Source: Pieris napi
Taxonomy: Eukaryota; Arthropoda; Insecta; Lepidoptera; Pieridae
Length of the DNA: 64,000 nucleotides
Direction: 5' to 3'
Assembly (NCBI RefSeq): GCF_905475465.1
Contig: NC_062253.1
Coordinates: forward strand, 372,001 to 436,000
This document shows positions 1 to 11,967 of the stretch, one piece after another. Under the pieces are notes generated by a model, which worked only from the letters and a program-made list of their open reading frames with translations, had not been told where the DNA came from and made no database searches. Position 1 is the first letter of the stretch, and each line of letters begins with the position of its first letter. A program made the position numbers and the translations under genes.

Positions 1-337
1 CTTACTTTGGTTTTGAAGTGAATTTTTTTGTACATCATGAGAAATAGGCTTGCTAAAACTCGTGACTGAACACACCTTCAGCGTTGACGAATGAATGGCA
101 AATAAAGACTATCAAGGTCTGCAAAGAGAGTCGTCACGACCAACTCAACCTTTGATGACGCAAAATGTGCGAGGTGATTTTTATGATGATAATTATCTGC
201 AAATCGTGTTATTGTTATTTAATTCATATATACGTTAGAGATTTTGGTCACGCATACCGATTATGTAAAGCAAACAAAAGTTATCTAATCTAATTTAGTA
301 AAGTTTAATCTTTTATCAATCTAGAAGTTTATAAGGT

Positions 338-496
338 GATAAGCCTGCTATGCCTGATACACGCCATCGATTTTTTAGGGCAAGCCCGTTCCCTGATGCT
401 TTCCTTCACCGTTCGAGCGAATGTTAAATGCGCACATAGAAAGAAAATCCGTTGGTGCACAGCCGGGGATCGAACCTACGACTAGGCCAACACTGT
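338..496 (-). repeat. tRNA-derived SINE, degraded copy
   Basis: Read on the minus strand this matches the SINEs at 13083-13351 and 38925-39216. It has a B-box-like segment (GGTTCGATCCCCGGC), then the body with the conserved GTGCACAGCC, TTAAATGCGCACATAG and CGAACGGTGAAGGAAA segments. The A-box part is largely deleted, because the head jumps from the tRNA start directly to the B box. This is a family assignment by internal comparison within the window. Confidence 0.7.
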
Positions 497-1569
497 TAGA
501 AAACATCTATTAAGTTAAAAACTTTACCTCCATAAAGTAAAATGAACAGTCATCTAAAAGCGTTAGCGAGATGCTAACAAATGAAAACAAAGTTAAATCT
601 TTTATTCTGTGACTTTAACATTAAAAGTCAGGCATACCCCAAGAACTATTGATTCAAATTTCATGTAAACGTTATTTTCAGCATTAGAAATACATTAATT
701 TTAAGTTATTAACCCGAGTCTTTTCCAGGCGAGATAGACAGACCGCTAGTTACACAACCGTCACTGCAGAAAGTGTGGTAACGTCGCTTCGCCGCGACCA
801 ATTCTGTTTTTAAAAGCGTTTTATTGCTTTTTGCAGTGGTAGAACATTTATCATCGCTCGGAAACTCTTGCAGGAAATATCAATTTGTTAAGAGGTTTAT
901 AGTTAGCAAGAAAAACAAATTAGTATACATCGCATAACATCTGAGGAGGAAGTTTTAGTAAAATGTTTTGTAGTGGCGACTACTGTATTAGGATCCTGGT
1001 ACGCAATATTTATAAAACACGGGACTTCGTATGCGAAAATTGCATAACTGTTTGATTATGTTTACTATTACAATAATATAAAAATAACTTCATCACTTAT
1101 TGTTCTACATTTAATAACTTTATTAAATTCCACTAATTACAACTTTAACAAAATTATTACTTAGTTGTTTCGAATGTGTTGCCTCAAACAATTTTTATTC
1201 ATTGCAAATGTGATTAGCATAATAATTCAAATACAGTGCCTCCTGCATAAATAACTATTTAATATGTTAATGCAATTCCGATAAAATTTGCCGCAGATAA
1301 AGTGTTATTAATGATATTGCCTTCCAAAATTATAATTTAATTTTATCGATAGTGATTTAATTTAATTTGTGAGCGAGCTAAATCCGATATACGAGATTTA
1401 TAATTGACTATCGACCCGCTCTGACTTCGCGCAAGAAAGAGTGACCCGTAAGCATTCAATCAAGCCAAAATAATATGCACGTAAATCATTTTAGATATTG
1501 GTGACAACCGCAAAAAAATCCATGTTCGCAATTTTTGACATTGACTAGCGAAATAATATTTTTATAGTA

Positions 1570-1882
1570 GTAGCTGACCCGGCAAACGTTGTTTTGCCAT
1601 GTTACATATTATTTCTAGTAAATATATTTTTAGTTCAATAAAAATAACTATCTACTATAATATAAAAGGGGTTGATCGTAGAAGGATGAAAAAACTTAAG
1701 GGTTGTATGTATATCATTAAAAAAACAAAAAAAAATTGTCTAAAAAAAAGAATACAATTTAGAGGTAACATTAGGGGCATGAAAAATAGATGTCCGATTC
1801 GCAGACCAACAAGCCCAAAAATGTTCATGAAAATCGGTCGAGCCATTTCAAAGGATGCCGAATTACGACCGTGACACGAGTA
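1570..1882 (-). mobile_element. Helitron-like non-autonomous repeat
   Basis: On the minus strand the sequence begins with CTCGTGTCAC and ends with GCCGGGTCAGCTAC. These are a 5' TC-type start and a 3' CTRR-type end, as expected for Helitrons. A second relative (62458-62859) shares the TCGTGTCAC start and a GCTAG-type end. Internal A/T runs explain the spurious open frame at 1599-1874. I recognise the sequence as a very common lepidopteran interspersed repeat; the Helitron class is an inference from the ends. Confidence 0.5.
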
Positions 1883-4593
1883 TTTTATATCTTGGATAAA
1901 AGTTAGACATCTGAGGTATTATCAAACTCGACAATGATAAATCTCATCGTTAAGGCATGGTTCGTAAGAAATATTTTCGTTCAAACATTTTTTCTTCGGT
2001 TTACGTAGCAAATCCGACTACCAAGGATTATGCCACTCACAAATAACTTGCTTATCTATTGGTAAAATAATTTTCAAAAAAGATTCAGTAACCGAAAGGT
2101 TCTCATAAAACCTCACAAATTTTACCTCTCTATAATAATAGTCTGTGCATTTTTTTCATTATGTTTGAAGTGAATTTAATCGAACTGATACAATAGTTTT
2201 ACAATAAGGGAACAAGACCATCTTTGGATTATTATCAATTGCACACCTGCTTTCGAGTTTCCAAACGTTAAAATGTTTATGTAATTTATCATAGATGTTT
2301 CGATTTATTCAATGTTTAATTCCTCTACGTTCAAACATTTTCTGTGGGTTGCTTTGACATTTCGTTGCTTTTAAGACGAACCATTGTATATAATATATAT
2401 ATATTATATTTAAATGAATTGCTGTTCCTTTGTCTCGCTAACACTCGGGAATAGGCTGGACCGATTTGGCTAATTATCATCTTGAAATATTTGTGGAATA
2501 TAGTATTGTCTTTTATTGACATAACTTGTATGCATAGAAAAACACATTTTTACGGGATTGAAGAAATTATGTAATTTTTATATGTAAAATAATTGTTAAT
2601 ATAATTATAATTGTTAATAATAATTTATAAAAAAAATACATAACTTACAAACAATAATATAAACGACAGGTGAATTTTCAAAATTTTAAAACCGGTCTGT
2701 TTTAAAAAAAAATTGTATAAAGTTCTGACCCAAATATATGTAGGTGATATTAAGTTCACCGGGTCATGTAATAGTAAATAAAAAAAGAAAAATATAACCT
2801 AATCTATGCAGTCTATTAGCGGTGTATCAAAAATGAATCAGCTAATGCCCATATGCATTGTAAAGTGCCATACTAAGCCGCGGGTCACCTATATTTAACC
2901 TAGCCTACTTTACAGTATAATTTTACATCAATAGCTGTAATTACTACTTAATTAATTCCTTGAATCTTGGAATACATGTATCTATTACGTTTCCATTATC
3001 TTATTTTAAACAAAACGAGATAGGGTTATGTACAGGTTAAGTGAAAGAGTATTTGTTTCTAGATTATATGCAAAAGAACGAATGTTTCTTGGATATCTAA
3101 ATGAATGAAATTTTCTTTAGATCATATGATTGTCAGACCATAAATAATAACTTATTCCAACAGGAATCTAACCCATGGCCTCTCGACTGTGCGAATCACC
3201 ATGAACACGGCAAAATGTACTATATATTGCAATCCAATGGCCTCGGGCGGAACTCTGGCCGTTAATCCGTCAGTGTCCGCGTTTGATGTATCGCTCTGCT
3301 CGTAATATCAACCGCAACCACGAACCGAGCACATACAAACATACATATTGCATTAATAAATAAAGTATTACCGGGATACTGCTTCATGTTAGGCTCTTCG
3401 TTAGTGATGAAATTTTCATTTACCAAACGTTAGCAATAGGTATAACCGTCGGTAAACTTTGAATAATTTAGTGTTTCAGGAAATAATCGAATTATTCATG
3501 CTATCATTATTGTTACATTACAGCTATCATTGTTACTGTTACTTATATTTCATGGATAAAGCAGAAACAATTTAAATAGGTTTTAATTGGAAATTGAAAA
3601 ATTGATTACCGTAGTCAGCTTTGAAAGTGCCATAAATTCAATTACAATTTAATTAAGTGCAAATATTATTACGAGATTTACTAACATACTATTGCAACAT
3701 ATTATTGTGTGCTCGTGGGTCGTCATCTTTTACGTGGTAATTTCTTTATTTCAAGAAATCGTACGTTAGTAACAAGGTGTAACCAGGCCGGCCATATCCA
3801 GGTGTACAAATATATTAGAGGCAGCTGCGTTACAACACTTCGAAACATGATAGTTCATTTTCTTTGTGAGTACTGGAGTAAGTTTCGACCAATATCGCCT
3901 TCGGTTGGAAAAACATTACAAAATTGCGTGGAAGTGTTTGTTTTGTGTTTTAATTACCTGTTTATTAGTATATCTACTACTAATCTTATTCTAAATACTA
4001 TAAAGTAAATTATAGTATAGTATATCTTGTATGTCTGTAATAATCGACACAAAACACTTGTATATTACAAGAGCTCTCATCTAAAGTCTCAATATTTACA
4101 ATGTTTGCAATTATTCCGAAGGGTTTTATGGAGATAACTGTATCTTATCACAACTTTCAATTACAAGAATTGGGTTAACGTAATTTCGAACGGCGCTAAA
4201 CTAATTTAATTTTGTGCGCACATAGGACAGCTAACAAGCTAAAACGACTCTACAGGTCAAAGGTAAAATGTATTATTTCTAGACCATGAGTGCACTTGAA
4301 CTAAACATTTTAAGAAGTTCTATTACATTGTCATATTTTAAGAAGCATGTGAACATGAGTTCTATATATACAATATCAATTGAAGTTCAGACCACATATA
4401 TCCTATTCCTTCTCTTTCATCGAGGAGGCCATGTACCAACGTAATGTGGTGCTGCTTTAATAAAAATCGTCATTAAATTATGGTAAACCTGCATTAACGA
4501 ATTTCCCTGATTAACGGCTCGTTAATCATAATAGCTGTTGCGACTTATTTAGATGTTTCTCTGGTACTAAGTAAAGATGCCTTAATTCATGAA

Positions 4594-4817
4594 TATATAT
4601 TTCGCAGCCAACTAGCTTGATTAGCCGTTCAATTAAAAGCCTAGCCTTTTAACTAAACGGCGCCATTTAACTAGCGGACTGAAAAATATTCAGCCGTAGT
4701 GTTTGTTACAACATTTAATAAACTGACTGGCTATTGCTTAGGCCATTGCGGCGTTTAGTGAAGCGGCTAGGCTGTTAATTGTACGGCTAATTAAGCTAGT
4801 TGGCTGCGACATATATA
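4594..4817. mobile_element. Short TIR element (MITE), complete
   Basis: About 224 bp with imperfect terminal inverted repeats of at least 33 bp. The left end reads TATATATTTCGCAGCCAACT and the right end is its near-perfect reverse complement (AGTTGGCTGCGACATATATA). The interior is itself rich in GGCTA/TAGCC words. A second, broken copy of the same family lies at about 44690-46780 and is interrupted by another transposon. No coding capacity. Confidence 0.75.
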
Positions 4818-7669
4818 CCCTTTGCTGCAGTCAAAATCATCTCAAGATCAACAGACATGTCAAGTTTAGACGCATCGCAGTTATCAGGACAGGCAGCGCT
4901 ATATAATGAACTAACAAGCTGACAGTGAAACAATCGTGATAGATTGTTCTAGTGTTCTGTGTAAATGGCAAAACTTGTCGTCACAGCAGTTAGCTGCACA
5001 CACAACGTAGACGTATTCTGTTTGCTCAGCGCTTGCTCTCCCCGAGACTCGTTCGCTAATATTTGCTAACAAACAGCATTATGTGCTCCAAGTCCAACTT
5101 CAGAGACAAATTCGAAACGTTTGCTAATGTTTGGCAGATGGAACGCTCAAGAGGCTGCCCTTGTAAAGGACATTAACGACCGTAAACTTTTTGTGGTCGC
5201 TAGGTCTCAGTATTTTATTATTTTATGTTTTAGTATTAAAATAAACCAAACTACTGCATTGATGTAAAACCAAATGAACTAATCACAAGGAAGAAAATTT
5301 ATTTCACTGTGTAATTTTGGTTTTTTTCTGTTCAGAAAACAACAAAGTATTTTGAGTTTCTACGATTTCAATTTGTTTAGACAGGAAGAAATTTAATTCA
5401 AAGCCAAAGTAGCGTTTAAGGTATTTGAAGATTCGCTCTCATATTTATACTAAACCATTTGAAATATTTCGGAAAAGATGAACAATTTAAGCATGGAAAC
5501 AACATTTACGACTAATTAAAGTTTATTTCAGCCACAAGTATAAAACCGCACTAACTGAAAGGTATTTTAATGCTTTTAGTTATAAAACTTAACGTCAGTA
5601 ATTAATACTGTTATGCGTTCTGCAATTAAATTTAACGGTATGAAAATACAGCTCTCGATATCATAGCGAATATTTTTGCAGTCAATTATGTATATAATAT
5701 ATATATGTATAGTATGTGTGTGTGTAAAGACGATTCCCACACAAGCGTCTAATTGAAATGCTACGACAAAGTTTAATTTCTCTATAACTGATTTATCTTT
5801 TCGATGAGTTAGATAGCTATTAAAAAAGTTCCGCTGTTCTGTCAAGCTGTACAGATTTCGGCTTGAGCAGACTCAGCAAAACTCTTTTGTACCTGGGCTG
5901 ATACTTACAAATCCCCAGACATCTGCGTTAACCATAAACCTTTTTATTATAGCTGTCAGGAGCTGTAAGCAGACTGACAAACTGGATTGTGTGTGCGCCA
6001 CGAAATATATGTTGTCTTTATTTTTTAAAAATTCTCGCATGTACATCATTCGCTATCTGGATAAAAAGCTCAGGAGCTGATGAAATATTGGCATAAAGCT
6101 TGACAACTGTCTTCAGTCGTTAGTTGAACTATGATGATCTGAATACCGATAGCCTCAGTAATAATAAAGATGACAGTGCGTCTACTAAACAAACGGTTGT
6201 TCATCTATAACATAATTAGTTACATTGGACAAAATAGCAATAATTTTAGCGGGGATCAGTTCACTGTTGCCCTACTGCACGCTATATTATGTTCTACTTT
6301 ATATGTTAGACATTCCGAGGGTGAGTGTGGATGTTGGTTTTACAAGACTCAAGAAAAAACACAAAGGAGCCATAATAATGTTTTTTTAATGTCATAATAA
6401 AGGTTAACGAGTGTAAAGTCACAAGTCACGACTCACGGCCCCCGACTGTTTTATATTTTTAATCGCCACTACTAATACCGATTTTTCTCAACGTGTATTA
6501 ATAAAATATTTTGTAAGACTTCTTCTAAAAAGTGAAGAATAAGAATTTATTTTTTAAAACATTTACAGAAACCTACTAATAACATGTAATACTATGTATT
6601 AAGAAACTGTGGGCTATACTTTCAATTTCGAATCGTGTATTAACAATTCACGCATAAGTAGAAACATATGTATATGTACTTCTAAGTGAAAATTAATTAA
6701 TTAACTCAGAACGAGATCATAACTTTAGCTATCTACAGTATTCACAGCACCAGTCACAAATGTGCAAAAATATTTCAAATTAAATGAAGTGAGAGTCGAA
6801 AGTTGTGTGAGTTTTTTTCATGTTAGTCACCGAACAAGCCCGTAGCACGTACATAAAGCCTACGTGCGCCAGTCTCGTACTCTTTCACGTATTAAAAATT
6901 ATACCGTGTTTTCTCATCAACTTTATGAAATTTTAAAATATAAAATGAAAGTACAATTTTAATTCTGCAACACAATATTTCTCTGCGCCATAATCCTCGT
7001 CTATGAAAAGTAGAAATGTTATTGTTATAGCATTCATAATTTTTCCCCTATTCTATTTTATTTGATGCATTTAAAATTTAATATAACTCAATTTGTGTTT
7101 CAAGTATTATATACATTAAGGTATTATAAATTACTTCATACTAAGAAATATTTAAAAGAATGCAGTCTACCAAATATTACAAGTATGTACTTCATATTTG
7201 ACTGAGTGTTGTTACAACAATTTTTGTAATCAATTATTTAAAACATTCGTAATAACTTCAAGTTGAAACAAGTTGTTAATAATATTATTATTGTTGTTGT
7301 TTGTTACATTCACATAAAATCAAAGAATGTTATATGGATCAAATGACAACACAATGCATACAACAAGACATCAATCACTTGACAATAATGGTTAACCAAT
7401 TATAAGCATTGTGTAATTAACTTTACAGTTATTGTTCTCTGTATCTCACATAGCATATTAAAATATGGGAATATTGCAAAACAATATGAGCCATGTTTGA
7501 GCAAAACCTAATAATGTCAACTGTAAATAAATGGTGACTTAGAAAATGAGACAGAAACTCAAGCTAGACAATCAATATGACGAAATGTGAAAAGCCTATG
7601 CATCTTTGTTGTCTTTAAATGCCAATAAAGATAAATAATATTAATTAATATTGAATCCATCCAGTTAAA

Positions 7670-7870
7670 AAGGGACAGCCGACAGCGAAGTAGACAGTTT
7701 CGAAGGTGGGAAGATGAAATAAAATCTGAACTGGGAAAATATGGACAAGGAAAGCTAAGAACAGCAAAGTGGAAAGAAATGGAGGAGGCATTTGCCAAAG
7801 TTGGCAAACAGATGGGTTGTCGGTACCGGCAACTCACTAGAGACAATGGTTTAAGTTTAAAATTATGTTA
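7670..7870 (+). mobile_element. LINE (RTE-type) reverse-transcriptase tail fragment
   Basis: In one frame this reads DSRQRSRQFRRWEDEIKSEL, later AKWKEMEEAFAKVGKQM, and then a stop. The RRWEDEI...W..ME.AFA pattern is the extreme C-terminus of the endonuclease/reverse-transcriptase polyprotein of RTE-type LINEs of insects. An AATAAA-like segment follows. It is 5'-truncated, the usual result of target-primed integration. There is no intact ORF. Confidence 0.65.
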
Positions 7871-8575
7871 AAAAAATCTGTCTGAATAAAGGCTTATATA
7901 GTTAAAACTAGAACCTAAGACAAATTTATGAAGGTGCCTCATTGAAAGCAAGCCTTATGCTATTCACATAAATTAATATGTATATAGCAAGACTATATAC
8001 ATATTATAGTATATTATATATTATTGTGGACTCAGTTTCCGCACTTATTAGGTCTGTTGTACATAATACATACATATTATATCAAGGTCTCTGGCTTTGT
8101 GGGTGTTAACAGCGGCCTGGTCAATGTAATTGTTACAGAAGCCCAAAAGAGTAATGTACAATAATTATGCCATTTGCAAGAACAACCCTCGCTGAGGTTT
8201 TTCTGATAGCTAATGGTAATAATGCCAACATTACAAATAAAAGCCCCAACAATGTAGTAATAAATAAAATATGTGTGAGTAGGCAGTAGTGAGTTTTCTA
8301 TTCAACCCACATTACATTACTCAATATTGTAATATACACAGCTTTACAAAACCACAAAACGTTTCCATAACCTTCTTTTACTGAGTAACCTGAGTTTTAC
8401 TACAGATTATATTATATTATACAATATTGATTAAAATACAAAAAAATATATATTAGACTGGTTGACTGTAGTATAAAAAGTAAGTTTAAAAAACATGTGT
8501 GCAGAAATTGTAACAAAGAAAAATATGTGATTTTAATTTTTCAAATACTTTAAGTGTAAAAGTTCTAAACTGTAT

Positions 8576-8720
8576 TTTTATTTTATTTATTTATTCACAC
8601 CTTGTTACATTTATACAAAAATAAAAAATACATAAAAAAATTAAGGAATGCAACAGGCAGCCTTATCTCTAACAATCAATCCACTTTCAGGCAACCCTAG
8701 TAAGGGAAAAACTAAAATAA
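8576..8720 (-). mobile_element. LINE 3' end fragment
   Basis: On the minus strand the segment GATAAGGCTGCCTGTTGCAT is followed by a T-rich run and the motif TGTAACAAGGTGTGAATAAA with TAAA repeats. I recognise this arrangement as the 3' untranslated tail of common lepidopteran non-LTR retrotransposons. It is short, 5'-truncated and non-coding. The exact clade is uncertain. Confidence 0.5.
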
Positions 8721-10130
8721 GGAATATGAAGGGTAAAGTGCAAGAAGTGCATAACCAAATCCTATAAAAAAAATATTATAGAACTTGAATCTAAAATAAT
8801 AAATCTGTATTTAAAGTAATATAAAACACGGATTCATGAATTGCGATGCAATACAAAAGAATAAGAAATACAAGAATTACAAAAGTAAAAAATAATATGA
8901 TTTAAGTCATAATCAAACATTTCATCGACATAAAAACAACTTATAACTTGATATAAATATCAAATTACCAAAGCCGACAGGTAGATATTAAATTTTGCAA
9001 ACACTAATTTATAACATTTTGTAAACATGTAATATGTAGATCTGATTGTAATTTATTTATTTAGTTTTACATTTTTATTACTATAGACATTACATTGTGT
9101 TAATTGAAGCATTTTCATTAACTCTGAATATGACTATGCATATGGCCTTTTTAGTTTACTTTATTAATAATTTATTGTTAAACAATGTTGTTTTTTTTCT
9201 TATTCCTGAATGAAAATATCCCTAAAAAACATGATTCTTTATCTTACTCTTTTTTGTAATATCTTAAAGCTTTATTGGTTTAAAGTAAGTATAAGGACTT
9301 AACATTAATACCAACTATAATCTGCTGCATATCTGCAGTATGTAGGTATAATGAATACAGCAATGGGTGGAAACTGGAGCTCTTAAATTTATAACTGCCA
9401 CAACTGCATGTTTATGGCTCAATAAATCAATTTAAAGAATCAACCATTGCATGTTTCAGAAGATATTAAAATTTGTAATTTTTTTTGTTTTATTTAAATG
9501 GGGTCAAACATTTGCTGTTACTTTATATGTGATCAGTTACGTTGTTTATAGGGTTACTCAATTAAAAAATTACCTAAACTTTGTTTTTTATTTAGCTAGG
9601 ATAATATATTTGATAGTAGATAAATAATAGAAAGATAGAATATATATATATTACTTGTACAAATAGTATACAATTAAATTACAAAATACTACTTTACTTA
9701 CTAATTCATTAAAATTTTATTGATAAAAATAAACAAATTAGAAATAAGTTAATATCTCACCCAATAATGAGTTTCAAAGAAATAGTTTAAGGTGCAGAAA
9801 ATTTTGATGTATCTTTTTACTTAGGTCACATATTATTTCTCCAGTCACATAATAGTATAGATTTATTTTCTACTGTTAATTTATAACTTGAATATGAAAA
9901 CCAATTAAAGTAGTGAACATGATATAATCATACAACTTTATAGAGTTCTCTTTTATGTATAAGTATTTAGAAGGAGAATAGATCCTTTTAGAAGATACTA
10001 AAAAACAGCTGCGGACAACCGGCGATAACACAGCGTCAGCCACGCTAATAAAACTACCCTATTTAGACAAATAGGTTAAGAACAGAGGGCATCGGATTTA
10101 AATTTTAAATATGAAAATAGACTATTTACT

Positions 10131-10430
10131 TACGTGAAATCACCAATATCATCCAATAACACGCATCGTTACGCCCAAAGGAGAACTATCACTATATAAA
10201 TAATAATCACAATTGAACACTGAACATTTTTTATGCCTTGTATAGCAATATTGCACATATGACTTCAAAAACATCGATAACTCATAACATATAGCACAAA
10301 AACACATACGCTTAGTTAAAATAATGATATATACGGTAATATCACAATAAAAACAATAATTTCAACATGAGAACGCGAAATAGTTTTCTACTCGTCCTTG
10401 CGTTCACATAAATTGGCCGCCATCTTGAGT
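10131..10430 (-). promoter_or_regulatory. Possible promoter and non-coding first exon
   Basis: On the minus strand, positions 10427-10415 read CAAGATGGCGGCC, which contains the YY1/Pho consensus often found at or just downstream of housekeeping start sites. About 290 bp later, near 10131, there is an excellent splice donor (CAC|GTAAGTAA). The only frame after the ATG in the YY1 site is an 11-codon upstream-type ORF. No downstream exon is recognisable between here and position 1, so a target gene would have to continue beyond the left edge. Tentative. Confidence 0.35.
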
Positions 10431-11967
10431 TCGTACGAAAAAAACACTGAGTTGCCATTTTCCAAAGATAGAACTCCTTACAACATTTCTATTCCGTCGT
10501 CATTATTCAACAAAAATAATATAATTTGATTGATAATTGTAATTCTTTATATTGTATTATTTTAAAGGATAACCATTTCTACTTTATAACCATGCATATA
10601 ATCCTTTACAGGCTTAATTTTTCTTATTGTTAAAATACTGCTTTTTTTTCTTTAAAAATTATTACAGCTAACAAAATAATTATCATTATATAAATAAATT
10701 GATGTTCCAATAAAGTCAATACAAGTGTAAATTTTCTGAACTGGTAACTCTAATACAAAAGAAAACCATCGACAATACAATTTATTCTTCTTGGATATGA
10801 GAATCCGACATAAAAGCTTTTTACTGTCTGTTGTATATTTTTTTATTTAATTAATTTCAAAAATGTTACTAAAATTGCATAGCTTGGGAAATTCGAAAGA
10901 TAATTGCAATTATATAAATTATTCAAGTCATAAAATTCTGACACGTTATTCGAAAACTCCGCTAGATGTAGCTTTAACAATAATAATATCGGAGACGTCC
11001 AAAAATTTATTCACAGGCTTGCCTTGCGCGCTGTATTAAATTAAAATATACATATTTAAATTCTATGCTCTTAACAGTTTTCACTATTTTCATTGGAATT
11101 CAATACTGACTAGTATAATACTATTAATATTTAATATTGTTCAAAAGAATTAGTTGTTATGTTGTATTTTTGGATGTAATAGTTTAATTTAGTGAAATCA
11201 ATAATACATAGATTTTATTTGTTTTGAGCAGTAGTTGTTTGCAGATGTAATGAGGCCATTCTAGGTATGAAAAGTTGTGTTTCAGCTCCTAATCATTTAT
11301 ATTTGTTTTACTTAGTCTAAAATCTGTATAGTGGTCCTTTCGGTCGACCGTAGTTTATATATGTGAGGACATAAAAAATAAAACTGTATTGTTGAAAGTT
11401 CTTTTATATTACACATTTCACAAATAATCTTACAGACCATAGGTCTTACGCTTATAAATAAATTATTGATATGATTAGATTAACAGAAAAAATAATGTTA
11501 ATATAAAGAAATGCAAAATGTTCAAGATTTAACATACATTTTTGGTTAAACTACTTTTAATTCGTATCACAAAGTTATACAAAATACCTTCTAAAACGAA
11601 GGAAATCTTTATTGGTTATTTTATTAATAATATAACTAGGTAAACACTAGAATTTCATTATTAATAACTCGATAAGTACCTTATTATGAAAGGGCCAATA
11701 AGTGGCAGTTGTTTTTATTATCATTTTTTTTAATTGACTGGAATGGGCAAAATCATTCCGAAATAAAAATGCAAAACATAGTCATTCATGACTAGACAGT
11801 CACACACTAGTCGTCCACATTAGCGTCACTGACATCTCATAACTCCATCACTAACAGATCTAGTCTGTGGCCGGCCGCAAGTTGACACGTCCAAAATGGC
11901 GGGCGTCCAACGAGTTCGAGGGAAATGAACGTTTCGTACGGGGATCGTCGTCAAATGCGTTTTTTGT

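Larger units (their letters stand above)
1..10130. other. Gene-poor AT-rich stretch with scattered repeats
   Basis: I find no convincing coding exon on either strand here. Open frames are short, AT-driven and not flanked by credible splice sites. The stretch holds a degraded tRNA-derived SINE (338-496), a Helitron-like repeat (1570-1882), a terminal-inverted-repeat MITE (4594-4817), a LINE tail (7670-7870) and a LINE 3' end on the minus strand (8576-8720), all listed separately. The remainder is AT-rich sequence with short microsatellite-like runs, for example TA/TG repeats near 5690-5725. It could be the first intron of a minus-strand gene that starts near 10.4 kb, but that is only inference. 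Confidence 0.6.

Noticed and set aside
1599..1874. 91-codon plus-strand ORF
   Set aside because: It lies entirely within the Helitron-like repeat and consists of A-run-encoded Lys/Ile. No splice sites or coding bias.
3154..3240. SINE or tRNA remnant
   Set aside because: A single B-box-like word on the minus strand (GGTTAGATTCC) with no convincing A box or body; too weak to annotate.
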